A DNA stretch of 5,713 nt from CAZUDI01 sp964618975 (lineage in GTDB: Bacteria > Desulfobacterota > Desulfomonilia > UBA1062), in contig CAZUDI010000105.1 of the NCBI GenBank assembly GCA_964618975.1, positions 1-5,713 on the forward strand. Reading direction: 5' to 3'. A program made the position numbers and the translations under genes. Below are positions 4,977 through 5,713 of this stretch, in pieces. The first letter of the stretch is position 1. Each line of letters begins with the position of its first letter. The notes under the pieces are model-generated. The model saw only the letters and a program-made list of their open reading frames with translations, had not been told where the DNA came from and searched no databases.

Positions 4977-5713
4977 TGATGACCTCCTTCATGTCGTGTG
5001 AAGCATCTATATCTTGGGCCGGTCTCCAGGCCGGTTGCCAGCCCCTGCGCAGCAGGCCGGAGGCGATGGCCTCCTCCCTGAGCTGGTTTCTGAAATCCGG
5101 GTGGGCAATCTCGATCAGGGCGTTGACCCGGTATTCGATGCTCTTGTTCTTCAGATTGGCAACGCCATGTTCGGTGAGGATGTATTCCACATCGGTCCTG
5201 GGCGTGGTGACAATGGTGCCTGGCTCGAGGGCGCTCACGATACGGGTCTTGGGTTGGCCCTTGCCGGCCCCGGAGACGGAGTTGAGCGCGATGAAGGCCT
5301 TGCCGCCTTTGGAGTAGTTGGAGCCGCGTACGAAGTCCACCTGACCGCCGGTGCCGCTGTACTGGGAATAGCCGATGGTCTCGGAACACACCTGCCCGGT
5401 CAGATCCACCGTAAGCGCCGAGTTGATGGACATGAAGTTGTCGATCTTGGCGATATTCAGGGGATTGTTCACGTAGGAGATGGGGTGGAAGTCCACGGTG
5501 GGATTGTGGTCGATGAAATCGTAGAGCGCCTTGGTACCCACGGCGGCCCCGGCGATGGTCTTGTAGGGGTGCAGGGTTTTGCGGCGGTTGTTGACCACGC
5601 CCGTAAGACAGAGCCCGATCATGGAGTCGGTCAGCATCTCGGTGTGGATGCCGAGGTCGTTTTTGTTGATCAGGGCCTCGCCCACGGCATTGGGGATCTT
5701 GCCCACCCCGAGC
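4969..5713 (-). CDS. Acetyl-CoA hydrolase/transferase family CoA-transferase (4-hydroxybutyrate/butyrate:acetyl-CoA transferase-like), 5' part outside window
   Basis: Only the last 247 residues are in the window; the frame is open through the right edge. Family members are about 430-450 residues, so nearly half is missing. A GTG at 5706 should not be taken as the start, because LGVGKIPNAVGEAL around it is the conserved internal motif of the family (LGIGxIPxAV). Further motifs, numbered from the first whole codon: GIHTEM (21-26), whose Glu25 is the likely catalytic glutamate that forms the glutamyl-CoA thioester, SINSALTVDLTGQV (95-108), YSGTGGQVDFVRGS (118-131), ITTPR-like IVTTPRTDVEYILTEHG (167-183) and IAHPDFR (202-208). 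It moves CoA between acyl-CoA and a free acid, typically with acetate or acetyl-CoA as partner, so it probably activates the acid that the next enzymes degrade, or recovers CoA from the product. The last bases encode both HDMKEVING and the ribosome site of the dehydrogenase gene; the two genes overlap by 8 bases. Confidence 0.93.
   Translation of the reverse strand, partial: LGVGKIPNAVGEALINKNDLGIHTEMLTDSMIGLCLTGVVNNRRKTLHPYKTIAGAAVGTKALYDFIDHNPTVDFHPISYVNNPLNIAKIDNFMSINSALTVDLTGQVCSETIGYSQYSGTGGQVDFVRGSNYSKGGKAFIALNSVSGAGKGQPKTRIVSALEPGTIVTTPRTDVEYILTEHGVANLKNKSIEYRVNALIEIAHPDFRNQLREEAIASGLLRRGWQPAWRPAQDIDASHDMKEVING
4982..4989 (-). promoter_or_regulatory. Ideal ribosome binding site AAGGAGGT of the acyl-CoA dehydrogenase, inside the CoA-transferase gene
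   Basis: AAGGAGGT is a full match to the 16S anti-Shine-Dalgarno core and stands 5 bases before the ATG at 4976. It encodes part of the Met-Lys-Glu-Val tail of the CoA-transferase. With the 8-base gene overlap it implies translational coupling of the two genes. Confidence 0.85.

Noticed and set aside
5704..5706. GTG at 5706 as the start of the CoA-transferase
   Set aside because: The codon before it and those after it form the conserved internal LGVGKIPNAV motif, so the gene must start well outside the window.

Overview
The window is a GC-rich (roughly 60% or more by eye), fully coding stretch of bacterial chromosome. All five genes lie on the minus strand, so transcription runs from position 5713 towards 1. 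The protein set is typical of fatty-acid or other carboxylic-acid degradation through CoA thioesters. The acyl-CoA dehydrogenase has the long form, with an N-terminus of the kind common in anaerobic sulfate-reducing or syntrophic Desulfobacterota (former Deltaproteobacteria). That taxonomic guess comes from protein style and GC content only; no RNA gene or marker protein is present to prove it.

In order of transcription: (1) the C-terminal 247 residues of an acetyl-CoA hydrolase/transferase-family CoA-transferase (4969-5713, entering from the right edge); (2) a 621-residue acyl-CoA dehydrogenase (3111-4976), whose start overlaps the end of the transferase; (3) a 330-residue FMN protein of the nitronate monooxygenase / 2-nitropropane dioxygenase / FabK superfamily (2080-3072); (4) a 274-residue crotonase-fold protein with the acidic residues of delta3,5-delta2,4-dienoyl-CoA isomerases (1150-1974); (5) a second, divergent nitronate-monooxygenase-like FMN protein (1-1019, running off the left edge). 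Every complete start has a good Shine-Dalgarno sequence 5 to 6 bases upstream. Spacers are 38, 105 and 130 bases, and no convincing terminator or promoter interrupts the series, so a single operon is the simplest reading.

A plausible joint role is as follows. The CoA-transferase activates an acid by CoA exchange, the dehydrogenase introduces a double bond, and the isomerase moves badly placed double bonds of a dienoyl-CoA. The two FMN proteins would do an unassigned redox or isomerisation step on the same acyl-CoAs. The substrate cannot be read from the sequence.

The least ordinary points are the two dissimilar FMN paralogues inside one beta-oxidation-type operon, the altered active-site motif of the second one, and a compact set of nested palindromes and direct repeats that includes the dehydrogenase stop codon. 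There is no mobile element, CRISPR array, tRNA or rRNA, and no gene-free stretch longer than 130 bases. I see no clear sign of a wholly new system; the cluster looks like an uncharacterised catabolic operon built from known families.
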